Positions 21,586 to 30,041 of a DNA stretch of 64,000 nt are shown here, piece by piece (within the stretch, counting starts at the first letter, position 1; each line of letters begins with the position of its first letter). Source of the DNA: Paulinella micropora (taxonomy: Eukaryota > Cercozoa > Imbricatea > Euglyphida > Paulinellidae); contig WBZZ01002985.1 in assembly GCA_019918135.1 (NCBI GenBank), positions 32,962 to 96,961 of the forward strand, read 5' to 3'. The position numbers were made by a program, and so were the translations under genes. Below the pieces are notes generated by a model, which was not told the origin of the DNA, searched no databases, and saw only the letters and a program-made list of their open reading frames with translations.

Positions 21586-22869
21586 ATGCAAGCTAGCCCA
21601 CCGACCAACAGCGTCCCGGCGGCGGCCACCGCCCAGCGTCCTCGCGCCGCGGCAGCCACCGCCAAGCGTCCTCGCGCCGCGGCGGCCCACGGGCGCAAAC
21701 GCCAGCCACCGCGCAAGAACAGGAGGCTCCGCCCCGCGGGCGCCTGGGCCCACGGGTCAGAGCTGCAGGACCTACGCGACGGAGGCGATCCTCGGCCCGG
21801 CGGCGCGGGCCCGCCGCTGGTAATATCGTACAAGCCCACGTGGTACGCGTCCGAGGCGGAGGCCGAAGAGCAGGCCCGGCTCGGGGGCCGCGCCGAGGGG
21901 TTGTGCGTCACCTGGGCCGACGAGCGGCTGCACAGCGACAGCGACGCCGCCTGGTTCCTGGGCTGGGAAGTTATCAACGGCACGCCCCTCATCTCCCGCG
22001 CGGTGCTGGAGGGCAGGCTCCGGGCCGTGCGGTACCACGCCGGCGAGTACCGAGTGGGCCACCGCGCCAGGCTGCTAGAGGGTGTGCTGTACGCCGAAGT
22101 CGTGTACCGCGGGCCCGGCAAATACAAAGGCAAGAGCGAGTACGTGCCGGTCCCGCTACTGGACGCCGAGCTACGCCAGGCGGCCGAGCGGCTGGAAGGG
22201 GCCGCGCCGGCCGCCCAGGCCCGGGATCGGCCAGAGTCGTTCAGCGGGGACCGAGACCCTGGTTTCAAGGAGGCCTGCAACGCCAGCCTAGCTCACCACG
22301 CACGCGAGTTGGTGCGGGTACGGGGGCAGACGTTGCGGGCGCTAGTGCTCGATGCGGCCGAGGGAGCGAGCTGCCGGGCGCTGGGGCAGGTGGCGCAGGA
22401 GCTGGGCGTGGCGCTGTCGGCCGACGTCCCCAACTTCTGTCCGCAGACGTGCGACGAGCTCGAGCGGTTGGCTCTGCCGGGCGTCCGCGTCCACCGCCGC
22501 TCCCTCGAGGACCTCCTGCAGGAGGGTGCGCCGGCCGCCGGCTGGGACGTAGCGTACCTGGACTTTTGCAACATGCTGCACGGCAACACACGCGCCATCC
22601 GCCGGCTGCTAGCTCACCTGGACCCCCGGCCGGGCTCGTTGCTAGCGCTGACGTTCTTTGGCGGGCGCGGCGCGCTGGAATGGCTGACCGGCCACGCTGG
22701 TGGGCTGGAGCTGACGCGCGCGGTCTACAGCACCGAGCTCGGTGCCCTGCTGAGGGGGGCGGGCTGGCGGGCCTCGCTGCTCGACTACCGGCCGTCGGGC
22801 ACCATGTGTTTCTGGCTGTTCCGCCTGCACGGCCCGCTCGGCGCAGCCGCCGGCCACCCCCGCGGCTGA
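21586..22869 (+). CDS. putative SAM-dependent methyltransferase-like protein
   Basis: 427 residues from ATG 21586, chosen because upstream sequence in the frame is promoter-like and lacks another ATG close by. The first ~60 residues are basic, with repeated AAATAKRPRAAAA units, a likely nuclear or DNA-binding tail. The C-terminal half looks like a Rossmann methyltransferase: LRALVLDAAEGASCRAL as motif I, an acidic strand-2 region, and WDVAYLDFCNML as a motif IV-like strand before a helix. Substrate unknown. The middle (about residues 90-210) is beta-rich with VLYAEVVYRGPGKYKGKSEY and could be a small reader or OB-like domain. Assignment is by pattern only; a different Rossmann enzyme is possible. 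Confidence 0.55.
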   Translation: MQASPPTNSVPAAATAQRPRAAAATAKRPRAAAAHGRKRQPPRKNRRLRPAGAWAHGSELQDLRDGGDPRPGGAGPPLVISYKPTWYASEAEAEEQARLGGRAEGLCVTWADERLHSDSDAAWFLGWEVINGTPLISRAVLEGRLRAVRYHAGEYRVGHRARLLEGVLYAEVVYRGPGKYKGKSEYVPVPLLDAELRQAAERLEGAAPAAQARDRPESFSGDRDPGFKEACNASLAHHARELVRVRGQTLRALVLDAAEGASCRALGQVAQELGVALSADVPNFCPQTCDELERLALPGVRVHRRSLEDLLQEGAPAAGWDVAYLDFCNMLHGNTRAIRRLLAHLDPRPGSLLALTFFGGRGALEWLTGHAGGLELTRAVYSTELGALLRGAGWRASLLDYRPSGTMCFWLFRLHGPLGAAAGHPRG

Positions 22870-22952
22870 GCCAGCAGTCCCGCGCACACTGACAGGGAGC
22901 AAGCCGGGCCCGCGTTAGGGAGGACTACTCTGATTCAGGATTCAGTCTTGTC

Positions 22953-22958
22953 AATAAA
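22953..22958 (+). terminator. poly(A) signal of the methyltransferase-like gene
   Basis: AATAAA 84 bases after the stop. Confidence 0.6.
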
Positions 22959-23345
22959 AACCACCAAGTTGTGCACCTTAGCTCCGGGCCGCTCGGCGCA
23001 GCAGCGGCGGCCGGCCCGAACTCTCCGGCCGGCAGCAAAGGAACGGACGGCCCGCCAGTAAAAAAAGCTTGCGCGAACCCGCAGGTCCGGACAGAAGGGG
23101 GGGGGCTTCCCCGGAGCCGGGCCCCAGCTTGTGTAGCGCCCTGGCCTTTTTTAATCAGGTTTGCTTACGCTGGTACTCCCATTCTCTCGCTCGCTGGCTA
23201 GGCACCACGGAGAAGAAGCGCCGAATCGCCTGCTGGATGCCGGTCTCAGCCCCCGCGGCTCTTTCTCCGCCGCCGGCCGGCCCCCCCCGGTGGCGTAGCA
23301 GAGAAAGCACACTCTGCCCGTCCTCCCCTTCCCCTTCCAGCCCTC
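22959..23345. other. intergenic region between convergent genes
   Basis: Contains TTTTTTAATCAGG near 23146, matching the CTTTAATCAGG after the GTPase gene. I see no gene or repeat array. Confidence 0.5.
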
Positions 23346-24998
23346 TTACCCGCCGCGTTCTACCACACAGTTGTCCAAGTTTACCGCTAGCCTCATTGCG
23401 TCGTAGGCTGCTAAGTCCGCCGGATCCAGGCGCAGGTGCCGGGCCTTGATAATTGTCACGCCTTGCATATCCACTAGGCGGAGTCTGACGCGCCGAAAGT
23501 TCCGGACTTGTGTTGCTTCGGCGAGATCGCTGTCTGTGCCTTGGAGGCAGACAGACTTGGCCCTAAACTTCTCCAGCTGCAGAAACAGAGGCTCGTCTCC
23601 GTGCGCGTTCGTAGAACGTAGGGTAATCACCACATGGGGCAGTGGCCCGTTCTGGTAGCCGCCGTGAATAACCCTGAGCCTCCTCTCAGCATCCGTGATG
23701 GGAGGACTCTCGCCCTCCTCCGGCCCGTCGCGTTGGCAATCCAAAGTCAGTCGAAGCTCTTGGTCAGTGACAGGAAGCGTGGCATCCGGAAGGAGTATAA
23801 CCTTTTCTAGATGATAAGGTACGGAAATTTCCACGGTCCGCGCCCTCGGGACAGTCAATGGCGTTCCCCAACGTATCTTCAGCTCCTTCATGTTCCACAA
23901 CCGCAGGCATAGCCTAGAACAGGCGCTCTGTCTAGGGTAGCTGACATCTACCGCCCCCTCTAGCAGGCACCCATCGGCCTCGAGACTTTCAGCAGAGGGG
24001 TACTGCTCAGATAAGGTCCGCAGTACCTCGCCCCAGTCGTCCTCAACGTCCGCACACCCATCCCCCTCTTTTACCCGTATAGACCGTACCTGGAAGCGCC
24101 GCGCTGGTATGAAGGTGCGGACATTCTCGAGCAAAGTTTTATAGTAAATCTCCCATTTATCTCTGACCCGGGGCCCCATCGCGTCCGGCTCGTGTACCTC
24201 CAGCGACACGTCGACGGGAGCAAGCCCGCGTTTGCATTGTCGTCGCACCCGTGATAACGTGTGCGCTACGTAGCCCTCGTCCAGCTTCTGTTTGCCCCAC
24301 CACCACAGGACCCGCGTGGCGTCGAAAAGACGCTGTGCGTCTAGGCTTTCGACTTCGATGCCCTTGAAGTCAGACGCGAGCTCCCTCCACAGCGTTTTTT
24401 CGAGCCAGCTTTCTAAAGAGGAGCTGCCGCCCCGGGAGCAGTCCTGTAGAGGTTGACTGACGTGCGCTATCGCAAAGCTGGCGGAGCTAGGGGCCGGGGA
24501 ACTGCGGCCTGGGGAGCCGTGCCCTTGGGAGCTATGGCAGAGCCGCGTGATCAGGGAGCTGAGCAGCTCGTAGGCGCCCAAGGGAAAGCCCTTGGCATTC
24601 CTCCTGCACATTAACAGCTTGACGAATATCCACAGTCGTTTGGCAGCCTGTTCGGCCAAAGGGCCAGCTTCGGCTGTGCCGGTTGCGACAATCACCACCT
24701 GCAGCCTGTCCCGAGCCGAACGCAGCACTTGATCAGGGGGGTCCAGGTGTGGGTAGTCTGCGGAGTCCTCGAGCTTGGCGTCCGGTGGCCGCGCATAGAG
24801 GTACAGAGTATTCCTGCGAGGGAGCGGATCAGCAAGGCCCCTTTCGCGCAGGGTAGCAGTATCCTTCTGGCACAGGGCCTGAGTTTGCCACTGCGCAGCC
24901 GGGCAATCGAAGCACAGTGCACAGCGAGCGCCGGGGTCGTGTCGCAGGGGATAATCTGTCGCAGCCTTGAGCCGCTTGGGGGGCCCTTGCTCCGCCAT
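23346..24998 (-). CDS. unknown 550-residue protein
   Basis: Starts at ATG 24998 (MAEQGPPKRLKAATDY); the frame stays open upstream but without a better start. Codon use is less GC-extreme than in neighbours and the frame is unbroken. It has an early Cys-pair region (CALCFDCPAAQW) that might bind zinc, then VVIVATGTAEAGPLAEQAAK, which resembles the strand-helix of a nucleotide-binding or Rossmann-like fold, and a C-terminal half rich in beta strands. I cannot name a family. A decayed piece of this gene lies at about 27160-27410 upstream of the second F-box gene, so gene and F-box neighbour were once duplicated together. Confidence 0.75.
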   Translation of the reverse strand: MAEQGPPKRLKAATDYPLRHDPGARCALCFDCPAAQWQTQALCQKDTATLRERGLADPLPRRNTLYLYARPPDAKLEDSADYPHLDPPDQVLRSARDRLQVVIVATGTAEAGPLAEQAAKRLWIFVKLLMCRRNAKGFPLGAYELLSSLITRLCHSSQGHGSPGRSSPAPSSASFAIAHVSQPLQDCSRGGSSSLESWLEKTLWRELASDFKGIEVESLDAQRLFDATRVLWWWGKQKLDEGYVAHTLSRVRRQCKRGLAPVDVSLEVHEPDAMGPRVRDKWEIYYKTLLENVRTFIPARRFQVRSIRVKEGDGCADVEDDWGEVLRTLSEQYPSAESLEADGCLLEGAVDVSYPRQSACSRLCLRLWNMKELKIRWGTPLTVPRARTVEISVPYHLEKVILLPDATLPVTDQELRLTLDCQRDGPEEGESPPITDAERRLRVIHGGYQNGPLPHVVITLRSTNAHGDEPLFLQLEKFRAKSVCLQGTDSDLAEATQVRNFRRVRLRLVDMQGVTIIKARHLRLDPADLAAYDAMRLAVNLDNCVVERGG

Positions 24999-25514
24999 GA
25001 ACCCGCGCGCAACGCTTTGGCCTAGTACTGTCACTCCCGCGCCACGGGAGCAGTGCCGTGGGGAATCGTGGCAGGGGGGGGAGAGGGGGGCGGCCGGGCC
25101 GGGGGGGGGGCAGGCTCTCCTCTCCCGCGCCCGGTCACGTGCCCGGGCCGGGGGGGGGGCAGGCTCTCCTCTCCCGCGCCCGGTCACGTGCCCTGTGCGC
25201 CCCCCCACGACGCCGCCCCCTTCCTCGTCCGCTTGACCACGCGCGCGTGCTCACGTGGCCGTGTGTGGGGGGCGCACCCTCCCTGACGGCGCGCGCCGCG
25301 TCGCCCCCCTCCCAGCATGACCACGCGCGCGCGGTCACGCGTCCACGTGTGTGGCGCGCCCTCTCCCCGCCAGTGTCTGTCGGCGCGCGCGTCCGCTGCG
25401 GCGCACAGCGACGGGCGCACGCCGGGGAGCGCGCGCCCCCCTCTCGGCTGCGTACCGCCGTGGCTCTGGCACAAAAGATCTCCCTGCCCCCAGTCCAAGT
25501 ACCCCAACACCGCT
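24999..25514. other. divergent promoter region with tandem and dyad repeats
   Basis: Two 48-base direct repeats at 25096-25192, each ending CCCGGTCACGTGCC with a CACGTG dyad. Further on, two related GACCACGCGCGCG...CACGTG blocks lie at about 25235-25275 and 25319-25355. The repeated CACGTG is a candidate transcription-factor site by similarity to E/G-boxes; that is inference. Confidence 0.55.
25468..25476 (+). promoter_or_regulatory. GGCACAAAA element upstream of F-box gene 1
   Basis: Ends 38 bases before the ATG. The same nine bases lie 31 bases before the ATG of F-box gene 2, in otherwise diverged surroundings, and 11 bases before the ATG at 34121. Confidence 0.35.
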
Positions 25515-26836
25515 ATGCTGAAGAAGGCCACCAACTCCCGCCGCCAGCCCCGCCGCTTCCACCCGTACCCCGCGCCAAGCGCCAAGGCACCGGCCGCGAC
25601 CGCACCGACCGCCGCCGCTAGCCGCTCTGGCGGCACTGGATTCTGCGCCCTTGGCACCGACCTGCTGCGCCACATCTTGGCGTTCGCGGTCCACCTAGCC
25701 GCGCCGGCTAGGCCGGAGCCCAGGCTGGCCAACCGCCGGGTGGTGGGGACGCTCGCGCTCGTGGACAAGAGCTGGCACCACGCCGTGCAATTCCTCCCGG
25801 GCTGCTACCGTGACTCCCTGCTGTACAACTTCGTGTTACTCAAGCGCCTGTTCGCCGCCATGGACGAGCCCAGGTGGTGGGAACCGGCCCGCGTGAGCAC
25901 CGTGTTTGCTACCGGGCGCGACGACTAGCTGCTGGCCGAGGGCGCAGTGACCGCGTTATTCGCCCCGGCGCAGGTGGCCCGCGTGCCGACGCTGTTCCCG
26001 GGCTGGCTCTTGCCGGACGGGCAGCGGCTGCGCCGGGAAGCGCGGCGGTTGTACGTGGCCGAGGGGCGCTTCGAGGAGGCCGACGGCGCGACTACTACCG
26101 TGTACGTACACAGCGAGGCCGTCGCCTGGTACCTGGCCAGGCACCGTGACGCGGAAGAACTCCTGTTCCTGACGCAACAGCTACTGGCGACCAACGCACC
26201 CTCGTTCCTGTCTGCGCACCACGAGTGGAGGTCGCTCAGGGTCCGGTGGCCGTGCGGCACGCTGGGCTCCGCCACCGCGGCCCGGCAGCGGCCGGCCGGC
26301 CAGCACGCGCCCCCCAGGCCGCCGCGGGTCCCTAGGCCGCTGCGCGTCCCGCGGAGGCGCTTCCACGCTCCGCTGCAGTGGTGGTCGCCACAGCAGCTCG
26401 TTCTGATTGGCCACGGGGTGGTGAGTGCGGTCACGGGCCTCGGCAGCGAGGTAGGTGTTGGCGTGGCGCTGACGCACGCGCTGGGCGACGGTTCGGTGCT
26501 GCGGGCCGTCAAGGGCTGCCAGTACTCGCGCCAGGGCGTCGAGCTCGTGAGGCAGGCGGACGGCAGCTACCAGGAAGTGGGCGGAGCCCCCCGCCCCGTG
26601 GTGGAGCAAGCAGCGTTCGTGTGGGCGCCCGCGTTGGTGCAGTACCTCGAGTGGAACGCGCGGCCCTGGCACCAGCAGCTGATCTGGGACGTGCTCGAGT
26701 ATGAAGGCCCTCGGCTGGCGCCGCTGGCCTTTGCCTTTAGCCAGGAACTCGTGCTGAGTCAGTGGGGGGCAAGTTTAAGGGCTGGGTAGCCACCGCTCGC
26801 AACCCTTTCGAAGGTAGCCACGTGATTGCACTCTGA
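25515..26836 (+). pseudogene. F-box protein 1, interrupted by an in-frame amber codon and a frame break
   Basis: Paralogue of the intact gene at 27611-28894. Starts at ATG 25515 with a basic tail, then an F-box-like segment (LGTDLLRHILAFAV ... LALVDKSWHHAVQFL). TAG at 25926-25928 stands where the paralogue has GAG, and the frame continues open on both sides. Near the C-terminus a G6 run at 26764-26769 appears one base short, making an early stop at 26787-26789; with the frame kept the end would be the TGA at 26834-26836, as in the paralogue. The rest aligns well, so the damage is recent. F-box proteins recruit substrates to SCF ubiquitin ligases. The amber could be a real mutation, a suppressed codon or an error. 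Confidence 0.75.
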
Positions 26837-26870
26837 TTGCACTCTGAGCCACCAAGTTCTCTATTTCATT

Positions 26871-26940
26871 AAAAAGGAAAGGCCAAGCCCCCAGACTGTA
26901 GCCCGGCAGCCGGAGTTAGGGGCCCCGGAGTTTTAAAAAC
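26871..26940. repeat. 3' flank of F-box gene 1, duplicated after F-box gene 2
   Basis: AAAAAGGAAAGG followed by CCAGACTGTAGCCCGGCAGC and GGAGTTTTAAAAA. The same order occurs at 29514-29583, so the duplicated unit includes the 3' flank. Confidence 0.75.
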
Positions 26941-27159
26941 GCTCTGTTTAGTAAGGCCGGGGGCCGGGTGCGTTCGTAGCGGGAGCCCGCTGCTTACTTC
27001 GGGGTCCAAGCACGTCCGGTACAGCCAGGGGAGGAAGGCCGGTTGCGATAACCTGGTGTGCCATCTTGGGGGAAGGGGACACGTCCGGCTGGTGGCGTGG
27101 ACCAGCGAAGGCCAGTCAAGGCCTTGGGTCGGTGTCAGCCCCACGTGGCCTCCGGAGAG
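26941..27159. other. intergenic, no gene seen
   Basis: GC-rich sequence following the F-box 1 flank. It partly resembles 29584-29700 at its start (GGTGCAGCCGGGTG-like and GTCGTAGCGAGAGCC-like text). No coding signal. Confidence 0.4.
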
Positions 27160-27410
27160 CGTTCAGCCTGAGGTAGAGCCTCGGTCGGTCAAAACCTCCT
27201 CCAGGGCCCGCCCCTCTCCCCGTGGCGGTGGTGCCTAGGGGAGAAGCAGTGGCCTTCCCCCCGGCTTGCACCCGTCGACCTCGAGGCTCTCAGTGTAGAG
27301 AGGTATTGCCCCAAGCAAGCCTCCGGCTCCAGTCCTCCTCCCCGCCCGGCTCCGCCCCGACGTGCTCTGTTACCCGTAGGGACGGTACCCGGCAGTGGCG
27401 AGGCCGCGGT
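27160..27410 (-). pseudogene. decayed fragment of the 550-aa gene
   Basis: Sequence from about 27270 (CACCCGTCGACCTCGAGGCT) to 27400 is collinear with 23969-24100 in the 550-aa gene (CACCCATCGGCCTCGAGACT): both continue with AGAGAGGTATTGC / AGAGGGGTACTGC, then TCCTCCTC / CGTCCTCA, and then TTACCCGTAGGGACGGTACC / TTACCCGTATAGACCGTACC. A weaker match extends back to about 27160 (cf. 23740-23790). The frame is lost. It sits in the same divergent position relative to F-box gene 2 as the intact gene does to F-box gene 1. Confidence 0.65.
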
Positions 27411-27571
27411 GGCAAGGCCGCGGCGGCGCCAGGGGGGGAGGCGCCGCGCGCGCGATAGGCGGCGCACACCTGCACCGGTGCGTGTGCACCTGGCGCCGCG
27501 CGCGCACCTGGCGCGCGAGGAGGGGGGGGGCGCGTGCCCCCTCCCACCCGGCTGCGCTCCGTCGTGGCGCT

Positions 27572-27580
27572 GGCACAAAA
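27572..27580 (+). promoter_or_regulatory. GGCACAAAA element upstream of F-box gene 2
   Basis: Identical to the element before F-box gene 1 and similarly placed, about 30 bases before the ATG. Confidence 0.4.
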
Positions 27581-27610
27581 GGTGACGGCACGAAGCCACC
27601 AAGTACAACC

Positions 27611-28894
27611 ATGCCTAGACCTACCACACCCCGCCGCCAGCCGCACCGCTTCCACCCGTACGCTGCGCCGACCACCACCACCGCCCCGACCGCCAGCCGT
27701 GCCAGCGGCGCTGGGTTCCGCGCCCTCGGCACCGACCTGCTGCGCCACCTCTTGGCGTTTGTCGTACACTTAGCCGCGCCGGCTCGGCCAGAGCCACGGC
27801 TGGCCAACCGCCAGGTGGTGGGGACGCTCGCGCTCGTGAGCCAGAGCTGGCACCACGCCGTGCAATTCCTCCCGGGCTGCTACCGGGACTCCCGGCTGTA
27901 CAACTTCGTGTTGCTCAAGCGCCTGTTCGCCGCCATGGACGAGCCCGTGTGGTGGGAACAGGGCCGGGTGCGCAGCGTGTTTGCTACCGGGCGTGACGAC
28001 GAGTTGTTTGCCGAACGCACCCTGACCGCGTTATTCGCCCCGGCGCAGGTGGCCCGCCTGCCCACGCTGTTCCCGGGCTGGCTCTCGCCGGCCGGGCAGC
28101 GACTGCGCAAGGAGGCGGGGGGGCTGTACGTGGCCGAAGGGGGCCCCGAGGACGAGTGGGGCGCTATTCACGTGTACGTACACAGCGAGGCCGTCGCGTG
28201 GTACTTGGCCCGGCACTGTGACGCACGAGAACTCCTGGTCCTGACACAGAAGCTGCTGGCCGCCCGCGCTCCCTCGTTCCTGTCGGCGCACCACGAGTGG
28301 AGGTCACTCAGGGTCCGGCTGCCGTGCGGCAGGCTGGGCTTCACCGCCGCGGCCAGGCCACGACCGGCCGGGCAGATCCCGCCCCCACTCGGGCCGCTGT
28401 GTGGCCCGAGCAGGCGCTTCCGCGCTCCGCGGCAGTGGTGGTCACCCCAGACGCTCGTCCTCCTCGGGAATGGGGTGGTGAGCGCGGTCACGGGCCTCGG
28501 CAGCGAAGTAGAGGTGGGCGCTGCGTTGAGCCACGCGTTGGGCGACGGCTCGGTGCTGCGGGCCGTCAAGGGCTGCCAGTACTCGCGCCAGGGCGTCGAG
28601 CTCGCGAGGCAGGCGGACGGCAGCTACCTGGAAGTGGAGGGGGTCCCCCGCCCCGTGGCGGAGCAAGCCTCGTTCGTGTGGGCGCCCGCGTTGGTGCGGT
28701 ACCTCGAGTGGAACGCGCGGCCCTTCCACCGGCAGCTGATCTGGCCAGTGCTCGAGTATGAAGGGCCTCGACTGGCGCCGTTGGCTTTTGCATTTAGCGA
28801 AGAACTCGTGCAGACCCAGTGGGGAGGCCGGTTTCAGGGCTGGGTAGCCACCGCCCGCAACCCGTTCCAAGGTAGCCACGTGATTGCACTCTGA
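27611..28894 (+). CDS. F-box protein 2
   Basis: 427 residues from ATG 27611, uninterrupted. A short basic/Pro-rich tail precedes an F-box-like segment at about residues 35-90 (LGTDLLRHLLAFVVHL ... GTLALVSQSWHHAVQFL). The remaining ~330 residues form a conserved paralogue-specific domain with no repeats I recognise, for example LFAPAQVARLPTLFPGW and LRAVKGCQYSRQGVEL. By family it would dock SKP1 through the F-box and offer the C-terminal domain to a substrate. Paralogue of the broken gene at 25515. The stop codon abuts the first unit of a palindrome array. Confidence 0.75.
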   Translation: MPRPTTPRRQPHRFHPYAAPTTTTAPTASRASGAGFRALGTDLLRHLLAFVVHLAAPARPEPRLANRQVVGTLALVSQSWHHAVQFLPGCYRDSRLYNFVLLKRLFAAMDEPVWWEQGRVRSVFATGRDDELFAERTLTALFAPAQVARLPTLFPGWLSPAGQRLRKEAGGLYVAEGGPEDEWGAIHVYVHSEAVAWYLARHCDARELLVLTQKLLAARAPSFLSAHHEWRSLRVRLPCGRLGFTAAARPRPAGQIPPPLGPLCGPSRRFRAPRQWWSPQTLVLLGNGVVSAVTGLGSEVEVGAALSHALGDGSVLRAVKGCQYSRQGVELARQADGSYLEVEGVPRPVAEQASFVWAPALVRYLEWNARPFHRQLIWPVLEYEGPRLAPLAFAFSEELVQTQWGGRFQGWVATARNPFQGSHVIAL

Positions 28895-29485
28895 AACGCG
28901 CTGCCGGCCCGTTTCCGGCCAAAAACGGGCCAGCCAAACGGGCTGCCGGCCCGTTTCGGTCCGGCAGCCTGTCGGAAAGACCAGCCCGCCCCAAACGGGC
29001 TGCCGTCCCGTCTTGGGTTGAAAACGGGCTGCCGGCCCGTTTCCGGCCAAAAACGGGCCAGCCAAACGGGCTGCTGGCCCGTTTCGGTCCGGCAGCCTGT
29101 CGGCAAGACCAGCCCGCCCCAAACGGGCTGCCGTCCTGTCTTGGGTTGACAACGGGCTGCCGGCCCGTTTCCGGCCAAAAACGGGCCAGCCAAACGGGCT
29201 GCCGGCCCGTTTCGGTCCGGCAGCCTGTCGGCAAGACCAGCCCGCCCCAAACGGGCTGCCTGCCCGTTTCCGGCCAAAAACGGGCCAGCCAAACGGGCTG
29301 CTGGCCCGTTTCGGTCCGGCAGCCTGTCGGCAAGACCAGCCCGCCCCAAACGGGCTGCCGGCCCGTCTTGGGTTGAAAACGGGCTGCCGGCAGCCCGTTT
29401 CCTGCCAAAAACGGGCCAGCCAAACGGGCTGCCGGCCCGTTTCGGGTTGAAAACGGGCTGCCGGCCCGTTTCGGGGTAAAAACGG
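28895..29485. repeat. palindrome-rich repeat array after F-box gene 2
   Basis: About a dozen near-identical hairpin units of AAACGGGC-loop-GCCCGTTT with 4-5 base loops, embedded in a larger repeat that also carries TTTCCGGCCAAAAACGGGCC and CGGTCCGGCAGCCTGTCGGC. The larger unit recurs at about 28911, 29040, 29168, 29267 and 29399 (spacing 99-132). The first hairpin starts at the stop codon. ORFs through it (PVWLARFWPETGRQ-type peptides) are by-products of the repeat. Confidence 0.85.
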
Positions 29486-29513
29486 GGCCGGCAAGTTCTG
29501 CTAATCTGTCTCA

Positions 29514-29583
29514 GTAAAAAAAGAAAGGACAACCCCCCAGACTGTAGCCCGGCAGCCGGAGTGAGGAGCACCGGAGTTTTAAA
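29514..29583. repeat. second copy of the F-box 3' flank
   Basis: Matches 26871-26940 with a few changes. Here it is pushed ~600 bases downstream of its gene by the palindrome array, so the array was inserted or expanded after the F-box duplication. Confidence 0.75.
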
Positions 29584-30041
29584 AAGCGCACTGTCCGGTG
29601 CAGCCGGGTGCCGTCGTAGCGAGAGCCTCCTCGGACCGGGGTCATCCAATACACCCGGCACGGCCGGAAGCCGGTCACCACGTCCGGCACGGCCGGGGGC
29701 CGGTGGCTGACGCCTGCGGACACTGCGCCGTCCCCAGGCCATGGCCCCGGGTGCACGGCCAGGGCTTGGAAAGGGGGGAGGAGGAGATCCTGGCCGGTGC
29801 GCGCGCAGCTGGTGTCCGTCCGGGGGGGCCTCCCTCTCCCGTCGGCGGAGCCGTGGGGCCACCAGGGGGGAGAGGGCTGCCGCTGGCCGGACCACACTCA
29901 CCCCCCCTTCTTCTTCTTCTCCTCCCCTCTCCCGCGAAGAAGGGACGGCCTCTCCCCCCCCGGCCGGGCTCTGGCCGGGTTCTGGCCGCTCGCGCCCGGG
30001 CTGCCTAGTTAAAACCAGCGTGAGTGTGGTCGCGGCGGCGC
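29584..30041. other. upstream region of the polytopic membrane protein gene
   Basis: GC-rich, with a CCGGCACGGCCGG-type motif repeated at about 29655 and 29682 and a CTTCTTCTTCTCC tract near 29910. The only AT-rich spot is CTAGTTAAAACC about 30 bases before the start codon. Confidence 0.4.
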
